Below are positions 47,646-60,200 of a DNA stretch of 64,000 bases, piece after piece. How positions within the stretch are numbered: position 1 is the stretch's first letter; every line of letters starts with the position of its first letter. Position numbers and translations under genes: made by a program. Source of the DNA: Buddleja alternifolia (Eukaryota; Streptophyta; Magnoliopsida; Lamiales; Scrophulariaceae); contig CM033391.1 of the NCBI GenBank assembly GCA_019426215.1, forward strand, positions 18,216,708 through 18,280,707, given 5' to 3'. The notes beneath the pieces are model-generated. The model did not search any database and was not told the DNA's origin. It saw nothing but the letters and a program-made list of their open reading frames with translations.

Positions 47646-47914
47646 GTCCAAGTTGGGTTCACCTAACCCGTTTGATTATTATTAGTTAGCTATATTGAGT
47701 TAATTAGTTTAATAGTTTAATTTATATTAGAAGTTGTTTCCTTTTATGTTGGGAGTCTTTTGGAAAGTTGTAATACGGTAATAAGTAGTAGGGTTTGGAG
47801 TATGTTATTGTTTATCGAATAATTTGGAGAATATTGGATTTGGCTTTGGGGCAAGAACACATGAGTTCTTGTTAAGTTTTCTTTATTGTTCGTTCTTGAA
47901 ATTATCGTTCATCA
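47640..47914 (+). repeat. 3' LTR of the gypsy element, 5'-truncated
   Basis: Aligns with 36648-36914 of the 5' LTR from gtgcgccg to catca. The first ~75 bases and the polypurine tract are missing. Confidence 0.85.
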
Positions 47915-50160
47915 ATTCCGGCTACCTCATGATGGTAGGTCTAATTTGCCTACAATTATTTATGCTACTATTATTATAAACAAGTAGATATTAGAAAAAA
48001 AAAATTATCATTTGTGGAAAAGAGATTAAACATTGAAAGGTAATGTATGAAAACGATAGTTGTGAGAATTTACACTTCACAAAACAATAATTTCTTCTTT
48101 GGTTCCCAAAATGCAATTTAGGTCCTCTATTATGATTTTGATATTTATTCTATTTTACTAATTACTTCATAGGTATATTACCCACCTCAAATGGTATTTC
48201 GACAAAGACCATCTATCTATTTTATTTATGTTATGTTACGTGGAATATGAAAAGAAACATCAAATTAAAACAATAAATTTGAACGATTGTTTTTACTAGA
48301 AAACTTTTTTTATATTCTTCTCATTGAGCAACTAAGGTGAAATCAGTCCTACCCAATCACTCTGATTAAACATTTACAAAATATTCAACCAAACTCAGTT
48401 CATGAGTCATGACCACCTCATTGCCAAACAAGACAGAAACTGGTAAAGTTACAAGTTACAACCAAACCACATAAGAACAAGGAAACAAAACTTAGTTTTG
48501 ACCTCAATAAGTTCACACCCGATATTTATATTTTGTGTTGTATTCAATTTATATAATCTATAGCCTTCTTTATTCTTAGACGCATTTAATAGATAAACTG
48601 AAAAAATTGTTATTCTCAAATTAAATTCTTGGATGGAACATTGGGCTTTCAAGGCTTTTGGGATGGATAGCATAGAATCAACATAGTAAGCACAGACTTT
48701 TTCACTTATATCAAGTTTTAATTGAAAAACCCAAATTCTTTCCTTACCATAGGTGCAGAAAAAGCATCTAGGCTAGTATTAAGCCTCAATTTATTTGTTT
48801 TGTTGCGTATTATATCTCTTTTACGTGTAGGGAATTTTAAATACGGTTAGACTTAAAGTAGTGTGTGTAAGAATTCAAATCTGCACAACTTCATCCTTCC
48901 GCACGTAACTTAATAATTACTGATTATTACACGAACGGGAATGACTAGTAAAGATCTACTTAAAGTAATGGTATAAAAACAGTAACCCAACCAAACTTGT
49001 CGGGTTTTCACATTTTTTTTATATAAACTTTTTTTATTACACTTTCTTGTTTGAACTTTACGAATTTTTGCAAAATTTCATATTTTAGCATTTTCCGGTG
49101 GATTATTCGCCGGGATCCTATCATATACATCATAAGTGACCCTTTTAAGGCTAAAAATGACATTTTATCAGTTGAAACAACTTTTTTTTTTTGTGGTTAA
49201 CTTGTACTATTCAAAATGCCATTTCAATTTAAAAGGGTAAAAATAGTGAACCGGGCCATAAAATATCATTTTTTTTACTTTTAAAAAGGTCACATGCGAT
49301 ATATGCTATGGAATCCCAACGAATATTCCACCAATGCTAAATTATAAAATTTTGCTAAAACCCGTGCAATTCATGTAAAAAGTGAAAAAAAAAAAATTAT
49401 ACACAAAATTGTAAAATCACGAATAATTTGGATGGATTATTGTTTTTACACCTAAAGTAATTATGCTTTTGCATCTTGAAACTAATCACGAAACCTAGTC
49501 CATCTGCAACATTCTATTTATCCTTCTACGTGATCTCATATTGTTCTTCCAGGAACCATCTAACCTGAAAGAGATACCGGTTACGGTAGTGTAAACACTA
49601 CTATTCCATTTACAATAGCTCGATAAGAACATGCCTCTTTCTTATGTGCTTATTGCAAAATTTTATGAATATAAAGAAGTGTTGAAATTTAGAAAAAGTT
49701 GTAAAAGTGTCAAAAAAAGTTGAAATTGTATTTGTTTGCAAAACTTCCTACAAAGCAGAAGAAATAGAAAAAGTTGGTAGAAGTACACATGCTTCTACTT
49801 TCTGCTTGTTTTCAAGCTTTTTCTAGAGAATCAAAAGCTAAAGTAGTGAAACAAAACAACAAAAACCAACTTAAATTCAGCAAAAAGGTCAAAAGTGCTT
49901 TGTTTTTTTGTTTTTCAGTTTTTACAAACAGGGCTATCATTATCTCGTCAATCTTATATGATACGTAATTGGGAGGACGTGCTCGATAATTCATGCTTAA
50001 ACCTCTCAAACAATCAGATGTTAAGAAATTGAGCTGGCTTTTTTATCTAGCAGACTAAGCAATAAATTACAGAGAAGGCCAGAACACTCAGGGCATCATC
50101 CTCTCAAACTTTATTGCAATCAAATGACATTGTTGAACTCCACGTTAATCCCTTGTCTTC

Positions 50161-50200
<40 letters not shown>

Positions 50201-50838
50201 TTGCCATTCCTTTTGTTAGCATATACCATTTCACTACAGAGCATTTTCTAATTATAGATAATCTGAGATTGAAGTGAAATGATTTAGAAGGATAACTAAT
50301 CTCTCCTTCATAATTTCTAAAATAATTTGTTTAGGCAGTGAGGATTTATAACGACTGCTTGATAATTCACAGTTCTCCAATGAAATAGAGAATGATTAAC
50401 CTCTGTGTTTGAAATATCAAACCTTGTATTGATATGCTTCTGCAGGTGCTTCCGTGATTCCTTCTACACCTACAAACATACAATTCGGAGCACACAGATG
50501 AGCTAGTAGAGAATTATTTGTTCCATTACTTCCTATCCTTCTTTCTTCAGTCAGAAAATTTGCAAACATAATCACCAGATGCACCATTCACTAACGCACA
50601 ATTCAGATTATTGAAAACCAATTGATCTCACATTAAAGACATCTATGATAGAAAAGGCGAGAAATCTCTAACCTTGACATGAAGCTTGCCATAAGAGTCA
50701 AGTCTAGTGTGCTCTCAAGCCTGAAAAAATCGCCAACTTGTCAATGCAGATGAACTGTAGGCCTTCCAATAACTACAACAGATGAGCAAGAGACCAGAAA
50801 CAAACTACTCTTCCGTTGTCTATATCTCTTGGTTTTTG
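47915..50838. other. Low-density DNA, probably 3' flank of the minus-strand gene
   Basis: No protein gene is seen. A TA/GA microsatellite lies at 50161-50202. On the minus strand AATAAA (50110-50115) could end the transcript of the gene whose CDS stops at 50839. The remaining 2 kb is AT-rich and featureless to me. Confidence 0.55.
50161..50202. repeat. (TA)n(GA)n microsatellite
   Basis: About 11 TA units followed by about 10 GA units without interruption. Confidence 0.97.
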
Positions 50839-53800
50839 TCATGTTCGGTTTTCTCCTGATTTCTTGGTTGCATCACCCCACACTAAATGCCAACAAGAAT
50901 TTTGTTAAGTTCAAATAAATCAGTCGCTAAAACCACAATATAATGGAGATAAATAGAAGTAGGGAGCTTACATTGGGACGCCACTTACTTATTTAATATA
51001 GTAAGTGGACAATAATGGCCTCAATGTGCAAATGAAATTCTGTCATTTTTAACAGATAAAATTGTCCCTTTCAAATAGCTTTCACCTTAAATAAAGCATC
51101 AATTTCTTTCTTTCCTGGCTGCAAATGGATGATATTTTCTCTGTTATAGCAATCAACTAGAAGATGAAAACACCAAAGCGCGGCGCATTAGGGATACGTA
51201 CGGCAACTAAACTAATAATGAAGACACATCAATCTATCAGATTTTTCACGTCTTATTCTTTTGATGCAATATTGTCAGAGTAACCACTTCTCCGTCTAAC
51301 TCAATTTTTTGCAAATTGTTTTCATCGAATAACTTTTCATTAAATTAAGAAAATATAGACATAAGTATTATTCTAAGGATATTCCTAATATTGTGTTTTA
51401 TAGATTAGAAAAATGCTGCATGTTTCTAAGTAACCAATATTGCATAGCCATTGAAAATTTTAATATATTGTACATTTCATATATTGAAGACAGTATCTGG
51501 AAGGCACCGTAATTTAGTGGGATGTCAATTGTTAATTAGCTCCGGTTGATTTCATCCATTAGCAGCAAGAAGAAAAGAAGGAAAAAATTGTATTGAGTGG
51601 GTGAAAGCTTTTAAAAAGGACAAATTCAACTTAAAAATCTGATGGTAATTTTCTTTCTAATTAAAAAAAAAGGTAAGTGGAATGCATATATAAACTCCTA
51701 TAAAAGTAACCTGCAGTGGAAGAGCACGATTCTTCGCTGTCAGGAATTGACAGTAAGACAGAGAGATCAAGTTGTTATCAAATACAAGAGAATTGTGATT
51801 TTGAATACCTGCCATCATAGAGGACAAAGACCCAGAGTGAATACAGATATAACCATAAAAGCTGTCTGCAAAGTTTAGTTACCACCTTGTATCTGAAATA
51901 AGGACATCAGGAAGATCCTTCATTATCTGATGATTCAGATAAGGAGCAGGTGACTCTGATCAAGTGAGAAGAAAACGAGAACTGTTAACTTCAGAAAACA
52001 CAAAGAAGAGTAGCAAAAGCAGCAGCAAATTTAATCCAGAATCTCATATCTTTCTTGAGACTGAGCTGACACAAGTGATAAAAATAAGTTGTGAAATTGG
52101 ATATGCTGGGGCACACCTTGTATGAAAACAATGTGTTTGAGGTGTAAAACATTGTACAACAAAATATGACATGCTACAGAAACTATTTTCTTTTCATCTG
52201 TATGCTATTTGATAACTGTAGGAAGGACCCAACTGACACTTCAGGTGAAAATAGTGAAATAATTAGCATATTCTCTGATTTCCCTGGACAGTTCAAAATG
52301 TGCTTGGAATCAATTTCTCTTCATTTCCGTCTACATCAATTTTCTTCCATTGAACAATAAAAGGTGATGAATAACTGAAGATGACACATAGATAATGGAA
52401 TACAGCAAAACTTATAGTGAAACTTGATTTTCTAGGATTCCGTCTCTGTCTATTGCCTCGTCATCATGAAAATAAAATGACATCGATGCCATAAAATTTC
52501 AAATTGTTTGGGGTTTGTTGGAGAACAAAGAATGCAAGCAACACCAAATAGCTCCTGTTCATCTCTTATCTCAATGCTAAATAGCTTGGGTTCGACTGAG
52601 ATAAACACGAAATATTTCAAGAAAATCCCAAATATTTAACAAGAAGAGGAATCACCTGTCATATTAAAATCTGCAGTTTCTCTGGTGCTGGACCTATACA
52701 GTCACAAGAAACGTATCAGATAAATTGACATTTTTATGATGAAAGAAAAATATTTAATTTTAGTAGCAGACCTTTTCTGTAGATCCCGGTCTTCGAAATT
52801 GAAGTCCTGCTTCCAGAGGTCTTTAATATGGAAATAATCATCATAAACAACATTGCTTTGATCCACCCAATTTTCGCCAAATGATTTATGCCTTTCAAGG
52901 TCATCAGTATTGTCATCTAAGAAGCTAGGACCTAATGAATAAAAAAAGATTAAACAGTGCCAATCATACCACTTAAATGATATTGAAGCCAAAGCACATC
53001 AAAATCTGCAGGCCCAATGAAGAACTAAGTATACTCGCCTCAGTTTTTGCATAGGAAGTACCCCATAACTTTAAGAACTTTTGCTTTGACTTTCACCCAT
53101 AAATGATAACTCGAATGTAGAATCAAGGATTAAAATTTCGTTTCGATGATAAGTTTCGAGTTCTTAAATATAAGAAACGTATCGGAAACGTTTCGGAAAC
53201 ATCATGAAAAACTAAAAAAATGCTAGAAACAAGGTAAAAATCGTGAAAAAAGAAGTAAAGAATGGTTGCTTCCTCTTTTCACTAGCAAAAAACAATAGTT
53301 GTGTAAAATGTTTATACATCTACATCAATAATCAATCAAATTACACTAATAAATAAAGTGGTAACTTTGATTCAAGTTTAATATTCACAAAACATATAAC
53401 CGATAAAATTATAGTAACTTAAATTGTGAAATAAAAATTCTAAAAGTATTGTAGTGAAAAAAAAATAAAAAGTGTTAATGTTTGATTCAAGTTTAGTATT
53501 CACAAAGCATATAATTAATAAAATTTTAGTAACTTAAATTGTAAGATAAAAAATTCTAAAAGTGTTGTCGTGAAAAAAAAAAGGTTAATATGGATGATAC
53601 CATGGTTTCAAACTCATCTGCAAATTATATAAAAAAATTACTTTAATTGATAGTACAATAATCTTCATCTTGAGTCGCAAGAGAAAAAGTCGCTCCTCGG
53701 TGAAATAAATATTTGTTTGATTGTTAGATTTATTACTCTTTATTTCTTTCTTTTTTTTTTTTTTACATTTTTACCTACGTTGAGTGATTTGAGAGCTCTG

Positions 53801-55336
53801 TTGTATTTGCGATAGAACAAATCTTTTTGAAAAGTAATTACCAAACTCTCAATGTTTCCATGATTTTCATGAAAATCTTTTTAAAACTCTCAATGTGTTG
53901 GCTATAGAGCAAATATTTTTGAAAAGAAATTATCAAACTCTCAATGTTTTCATGGTTTCCATATTCCATGGAAACAAACATGGAAACCATGGAAACGTTA
54001 GAGAGTTTCCATGGAAACCATGGAAACGTTGAGAGTTTCCATGAAAACATTGGAAACATTAAGAGTTTCCTAGGAAACAATGTAATTTCGAAACTACATG
54101 GTGATTTCTTTTCCGTAAGTTGAAAAACAGAAACTTTTCGCACGTTTCGGTGGAAAAGAAAAGAAACTTTGAACCATGATCACAAAGATGAAAAATATCT
54201 GATATATCGAAACCTTAATCTTCAAGAAAATTTGAATAACAAGATTTAGCAAATGACACTCAACCATCAATCTGCAGCTCAAACAAAAAATACTTACATT
54301 ATGAGGAAAAAGTCCTGATTAATACTATTATAGCCTGAGAACAGTTACCATAATTACATATTTTTTATTCCATACATCACATAAATTATGCACTTGATCC
54401 GACATTTAATCCCTGTTCTCCTTGAGCTTAAGAAAAAGCGTTGCCGCACAGTGTTAACAACCAGTTATTTGATCTCCGTGTTATAGATCCAGAGAACTCT
54501 GGCTGAACTTGAATGTTTCGAGTTAGATTCGGATATGAGTCCCAACCAGAATTTGCGGAAAGGTGGGACCATTTCAGATAAAGCCAACCCAAACCAATTG
54601 GAATCATGGGAGAGTTTCTTAAGCTCAAGTCAGATAACAAAAATAATAATTATATATTGCTTATTGCTATCATATAGCTCACCTTTCTTCAAGAGCTGAA
54701 CTTCATTAATAACCCCTAGCTATAACATACACATATTAAGTGTAACTAAACTTTCCTTGTTAAAAAATAAACTGAAAGACATCTCAGAACTTCGTAACAG
54801 TATATTTAAATTAGTATCAAGACGATTTTCATGTAATAAAATGTTTAACTTCTCATAGTTATCTCGAGTTTTTCCTAGTCTCTCAGCGCGCAAGCCAAGT
54901 ACAACTAAGTAAAATTTGGTTAAGTACGTAAATGAGTTCTCTTGCATTGGCTGAGAGTATAGTTAATCACTTTGCTGCACTATACTCGAATCTTTTGATC
55001 TGGTAATAAACCACCTAATGCATGTTTAATGTTCTGATGAACCACTTTAGATAGTAAACTAATGAAAAGAAGAACAATAACTGAAGATGAAAAATTACGC
55101 ATAGAAACACTACCATTCCAAATGTTTCTGCCACTGTCTCGGACGTTGTAGAAGAGTTCATCATTTCCACAATCACCCTGCAAAGGGCTACTATTCCAGT
55201 TGAATGGAGAAGTCTTTCTGAAACTGAAGAACTTTTGGTCTGGATCGCTAACAAAATTCTTCACGCCCCTTGAGAGGAAAGGTTGTTTTATAGAATTGTC
55301 ATAAGGTGAAAAATCAGTGCCTTCCATCATAACATC
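50839..55336 (-). CDS. Unrecognised small host gene, six exons (184 aa)
   Basis: Exons on the minus strand: 55336-55114, 52931-52772, 52693-52656, 51955-51886, 51736-51711 and 50882-50839. All five introns are GT-AG, and every phase agrees, so from the ATG at 55330 the exons give 555 bases, one unbroken frame of 184 codons plus stop. The protein is acidic and Ser/Asn/Asp-rich: KTSPFNWNSSPLQGDCGND, VVYDDYFHIKDLWKQDFNF, QIMKDLPDVLISDTSEESCS. I recognise no domain, signal peptide or membrane segment. A splice acceptor (ctacag) directly precedes the first exon, so either there is a leader intron or an upstream exon lies beyond the CACTA element at 55488. The first two exons are the strongest; the 26-base and last exons are less sure. 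A remnant of a decayed gene is possible. Confidence 0.55.
53790..54140. repeat. Clustered ~30-bp and longer repeats with CATGG palindromes
   Basis: Three units of about 30 bases (53979-54009, 54010-54039, 54040-54069) share catggaaac, then ggaaacgtt, then agagtttc. Earlier, a longer phrase (gaacaaatctttttgaaaag then caaactctcaatg) occurs at 53815-53852 and again at 53907-53945. The block sits inside the long first intron of the minus-strand gene and is surrounded by gtttcg-rich DNA (53140-53210), probably a decayed transposon. Confidence 0.75.
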
Positions 55337-55501
55337 CTGTAGTTTGTCCAGTTGATATTAGTCAGAGAGTATGGTCGATAATGTCCAGAAATATGCGGCA
55401 ATTATACTTGGTCTACGACTTGGAGTATGATCAATGAAGGGGCAAATCTAAAATTGGAAAAGGTAACATGCAGATTATCATTATCTACACTACTACAAAA
55501 A

Positions 55502-55697
55502 GATGCTATTACAGCGCACCTATTACAGCGGTTCTAAGTACAAACGCTGTAAAAAATACCTATTACAGCGGTTTGGAAAGAACCGCTACAAAAACGAAGT
55601 TTGGTTCAAACCTATTACAGCGGTTCGGTTCGAACCGCTGTAATAGGTATCCACCTATTACAGCGGTTCGGGTCGAACCGCTGTAATAGGCGGTTCA
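55502..55697 (+). repeat. CACTA subterminal repeats with two 37-bp palindromes
   Basis: TATTACAGCG occurs about seven times in both orientations. The segments 55611-55647 and 55654-55690 are near-perfect palindromes, each with a 17-bp stem (cctattacagcggttcg and its complement) around a 3-base centre. Such arrays bind the element's own proteins in known CACTA systems. Confidence 0.9.
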
Positions 55698-55741
55698 CCA
55701 CCCCCCCCACTAAAAACCGAACCCGCCCCCCCCCCTTTCTT

Positions 55742-55779
<38 letters not shown>

Positions 55780-56640
55780 CTCACTCTCACTCTCTCTCTC
55801 TACTCTCTCACTCTCCATCACCCACCACCACCACCACCACCCAACCCGCCGCCGCCCCAACCCGCCGTCGCCGTACGTCTCTCTCTACACTCTCACTCTC
55901 TCTCTCTCTCTCTCTACTCTCTCATTCTCTACTCTCTCACTCTCTCTCTACTCTCTCACTCTCCATATATCACCCACCACCACCCAACCCGCCGCCGCCG
56001 CCGACCCACCACCACCCAACCCGCCGCTCGTCTCTCACTCTCTCTCTACTCTCTCACTCTCTCTCTCACTCTCTCACTCTACTCACTCTCTCACTCTACT
56101 CTCCATCACCCACCACCCAACAGCGCCGCCGCCGACCCACCACCTCCTGCCCGCGCCGCCGCCGCCGACCCACCACCACCCAACCTCGGTTTATTTCTCT
56201 CTCCCTTTGTTTACTTTTTTTGTGAAATAAGTTATAATAGTTTGTGGGTTTTTTTTAATTTGTGAAATGAATGATAAATGTTTGTGGGTTCTTTTAAATT
56301 TGTGAAATATTGTTAATTTTTGAAATGAATGATAAGTGTTTGTGGTTTCTTTGTTAATTTGTGAAATGAATGATAAGTATTTGTGGGTTTTTGTTTGTTT
56401 TGAAATTAATGATTAAAGTTGTTTTTTTTTTTGAAATGATAGGTTCGGAGCAACGGTGAAATTCTTAGCCAAGTTGTGTCGTCTTAGGTATGCATAAATG
56501 TGTTTTTACGTGTGCTACAGTGATAACATGCGTGATTTATGAATGCTTTTTTTGTTGGATTGTTTATAGTGGAAACTATGATAGTTCTTGATTGTATTTT
56601 GGTTGAGTTTTATTGTTGAACATGTAGAAGTATAATGTAG

Positions 56641-56672
<32 letters not shown>

Positions 56673-57232
56673 GTATGTATGTGTGTATACAAATGTATTA
56701 TATTATAATATACATAGATTAGAATATGTAGCAATATATTATATATTTTGAATATATATATATATAAATGTGTGTATTATATTTATATATACTTATGTAT
56801 GTAAGTATGTATATGTAAAATATATAAGTATAATGTATACATAAGCAATTGGTGATTTTGTGATTTAGGGTACATTGATCCAATTGGTGATCAATATTTA
56901 TTTCTAATTGTTGGAAATATGATGTTTTATTTGTAGTTTTATGTGATTTATATGATATAATTGTGTTGGTTGAAATTTTGGGAGAAGATTAAGTCGAGAA
57001 CTTGGTAGAAATTTTTGTGTCGTTGCTCTGCCGATTTTTTTGTAGAATAATTCGAATATAATTGTGTTGGTTGAAATTTTTGGAGAAGATTAAGTCGAGA
57101 ACTTGGTAGAAATTTTTGCGTCGTTACTCTGCCGAATTTTTTCAAGAATAATTGGAAATAAATTTAAGTTATTTAATTAATCCAATGGAATTGTGTGTTA
57201 AATTTGTTTAATTTAATTAATTCAGAATCAAG
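55698..57232 (+). other. CACTA leader with CT/CCG microsatellites and a tandem repeat
   Basis: 55737-56200 is dominated by CT and CCACC/GCC runs; a long open frame here is only a by-product of the repeats. 56640-56830 is TA-rich. A ~95-base unit (gaagattaagtcgagaactt) is tandemly repeated at 56960-57145. The sequence just before the transposase ATG contains a possible splice acceptor (taattcag, ending at 57225). Confidence 0.7.
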
Positions 57233-60200
57233 ATGGATCGAAGTTGGATTTTAGCGGATCGTATGTCAAAACAGTATGAGAAAGGGGTAAAAGAGTTTAT
57301 CAAGTTTGCGGCTGAGCATGCACTAGATCCGAATAGGATAACTTGCCCATGTTTACGTTGTTGTTTTGGAAAGAGAATTAGTCCAGGTGAGTTGCAAGAT
57401 CATTTGGTGTGTCATGGAATTGATAAAAGCTACATACGTTGGACAAGACATGGTGAAAGCAACGTCACGTCAGATGATTTGGGTGGTACATCATATTCAT
57501 CACAAGATTTCAACATGAATGATTTTGAGCCTGATCGTTTGGAGGAGATGACAAATGTCATTGAGGAGGATTTGCAAAATTGTCCTAAAATGTTTGACAG
57601 TTTGATAAGTGATTCAAAGACACCGTTGTATAGTGGTAGTAAATTTACAAGATTGAAAGTAGTCCTAAACCTATACAAGTTAAAAGCCAACAATGGGTGG
57701 AGTGATAAGAGTTTCACAGACTTACTTGGCTTAGTAAAAAGCATGTTACCCGAGGATAATGTATTGCCTAATCGTACTTATGAGGCTAAACAGATGTTAA
57801 CCTCAATTGGCATGGGATATGAGAGGATACATGCTTGTCTCAATGATTGCATATTGTTTAGAAGTGATTATGCATCATTGAAGGCGTGTCCAAAATGTGG
57901 CGCCTCACGGTACAAGAAGAATGGATCTGTTCCTGTTAAAACAATGTGGTATCTGCCTATAATACCTAGATTTAGGCGCATGTACAGTAGTGTAGAGCTT
58001 GCGAAGGACTTAACATGGCATGCTGATAGAAGGCTTGTAGAAAGGATTGAAGATGACAATATACGACACCCCTCAGATTCTCCTCAATGGAAAAAGATTG
58101 ATGATGATTTTCCTGAATTTGGTGAAGAACCAAGAAACTTGCGACTTGTATTAGCTACAGATGGCATGAACCCACATGGCTTGCAAAGTAGCTCACATAG
58201 TACATGGCCGGTGATTTTGATGATCTACAACTTACCCCCATCGCGATGCATGAAGCGAGAGCATATCATGATGCCTATACTCATTTCTGGGCCGAAACAA
58301 CCTGGAAATGATATAGATGTCTACTTGGCTCCTTTAATTGAGGATCTGAAGGTGTTGTGGGAGACCGGCGTTCAAGTATATGATGAGTTTAGGAAAAAAA
58401 GTTTCAATCTCAGAGTCGTATTATTTGGAACAATCAATGATTTTCCGGCAAGAGCAAATCTCGAGGGATATGGTGTACATGGCCAATGTGGATGCCCCAT
58501 ATGTGTCGGGAATACAGATCAATATCGATTGCCACATTCTCAGAAATATGCATTCCAAGGGCATCGGAGATGGCTGAATCGGAACCATCGATATCGTCGG
58601 TGGAAGAAAGCCTTTAATGGGAATATAGAAGAACGTCGAGCTCCTAATTGCTTGACTGGTGAGGACGTGTTTGACAAAGTAAAAGACCTGGATATCAAAT
58701 TTGGAAAGACCTTTGCACGTGACCTTACAAAAACTGGGTGGAAAAAAAAGTCAATTTTCTTTGAGCTGCCATATTGGAAGTCTTTACATGTTAGACATTT
58801 TCTAGATATTATGCATATTGAGAAAAATATTTTTGATAGTGTCATTGGCACACTTTTAAATGTGCCCGGAAAAACAAAAGATGGCGTAAAAGCAAGATTA
58901 GACTTGGTTGAAATGAAGATAAGGGGTAAATTGGCACCAACAAAGAAGGGAAAACGTACTTATTTGCCGCCAGCAGCTCACACTCTATCTAGGAAAGAAA
59001 AAATTGTATTTTGTGAGTTTCTTAATGGAGTGAAAGTTCCAGAAGGGTATTCATCAAATATTAACAGTCTTGTATCAATGAAGGACTTGAAGCTAAAGCA
59101 CATGAAGACTCATGATTGTCATGTAATCATGGATCATTTGCTACCAATTGCTATACGGGCCATTTTGCCAAAAAAGGTGAGAGAAACTATAACTAGATTG
59201 TGTTTCTTCTTCAAAGCAATGTGGAGCAAAGTGTTTAATCCTGAACAATTTCCTGCACTTCAGAAACAAATTGTTATCACTTTGTGTGAACTCGAGATGT
59301 ACTTTCCACCTGCGTTTTTTGATATGATGACTCACCTACCTATTCACTTGGTCAGAGAGACACAACTATGTGGACCGGCTTTTATGAGATCTATGTATCC
59401 GGCTGAGCGTTATATGAAGGTATTGAAAGGTTACGTGAAAAATCGTAGTCGACCAGAAGGTTGCATTGTTGAACGGTTCATAGTTGATGAAGCCATTACA
59501 TTTTGCACAGAGTATCTAGCAGATTCTAATGTTGCAGAGCTTCCAAAGTCTCATGTTGTGGGAGGGAGAACAGAAGGAGAAAGCGTAATTGGAAAGCAAT
59601 TAGTTAGTGTTCCTTTCACACAAAGGGAGCAAGCACACCTATATGTGCTCCACAACACCGATGAGGTTGACCCATATGTTGAAGAGCACAAGGACCAACT
59701 TCGGATATTCAATCCAATGAAAAGTGAGAGCTGGATTTTGAGAGAGCATAACAAGACTTTCATCGATTGGTTCAGAAAGCATATGAAAGAGAAACAAAAA
59801 GAGAATCCACTTTCAATTTCAGAAAAATTGACACAATTGTCGATGGGTCCGAATAGACTAGTATTTTGTTATTCCGGTTATCGTATAAATGGTCGCACAT
59901 TCTATACAAAAGACCAAGATGATCGAAGTACAATGCAGAATAGTGGGGTGAGTCTTGTAGCTCAAGCAATGCATATCTCAAGTGCGAAAGATAATAATCC
60001 TATCTTCGCCGATCAATCATATTATGGAGTAATTGAACTTATATGGGAGCTGGATTATAGTTTGTTTCGGGTACCTGTATTTGGGTGTATGTGGGTTGAC
60101 AATAAAAATGGTGTCGATAATAGTGAAATAGGCTTCACTCGAGTGGACCTTGAAAGGGTGGGATACAAAGATGAATCTTTCATTTTGGCATCACAAGCTA

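Larger units (their letters stand above)
36570..47914 (+). mobile_element. Ty3/gypsy (chromovirus-like) retrotransposon with two nested insertions
   Basis: LTR copies at 36570-36914 and about 47640-47914 bound gag, zinc knuckle, protease, RT, RNase H, integrase and a chromodomain-like end, in that order. That order with a C-terminal chromodomain marks the Ty3/gypsy chromovirus type. Removing the Copia insert (36996-41404) and the solo LTR (42318-44173) leaves about 5.1 kb, a normal size. Many stops, mainly of the C-to-T kind, show it is dead. The possible target duplication is atttc (36565-36569) and attcc (47915-47919). Confidence 0.88.

Noticed and set aside
54428..54640. 70-aa minus-strand frame inside the first intron of the unidentified gene
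   Set aside because: The exons on both sides already join in phase without it, and no flanking splice pair keeps the frame convincingly.
55601..56230. 209-residue frame rich in Ser, Leu, Pro and Thr before the CACTA transposase
   Set aside because: It is the translation of CT and CCACC/GCC simple repeats and subterminal palindromes; composition is pure low complexity.
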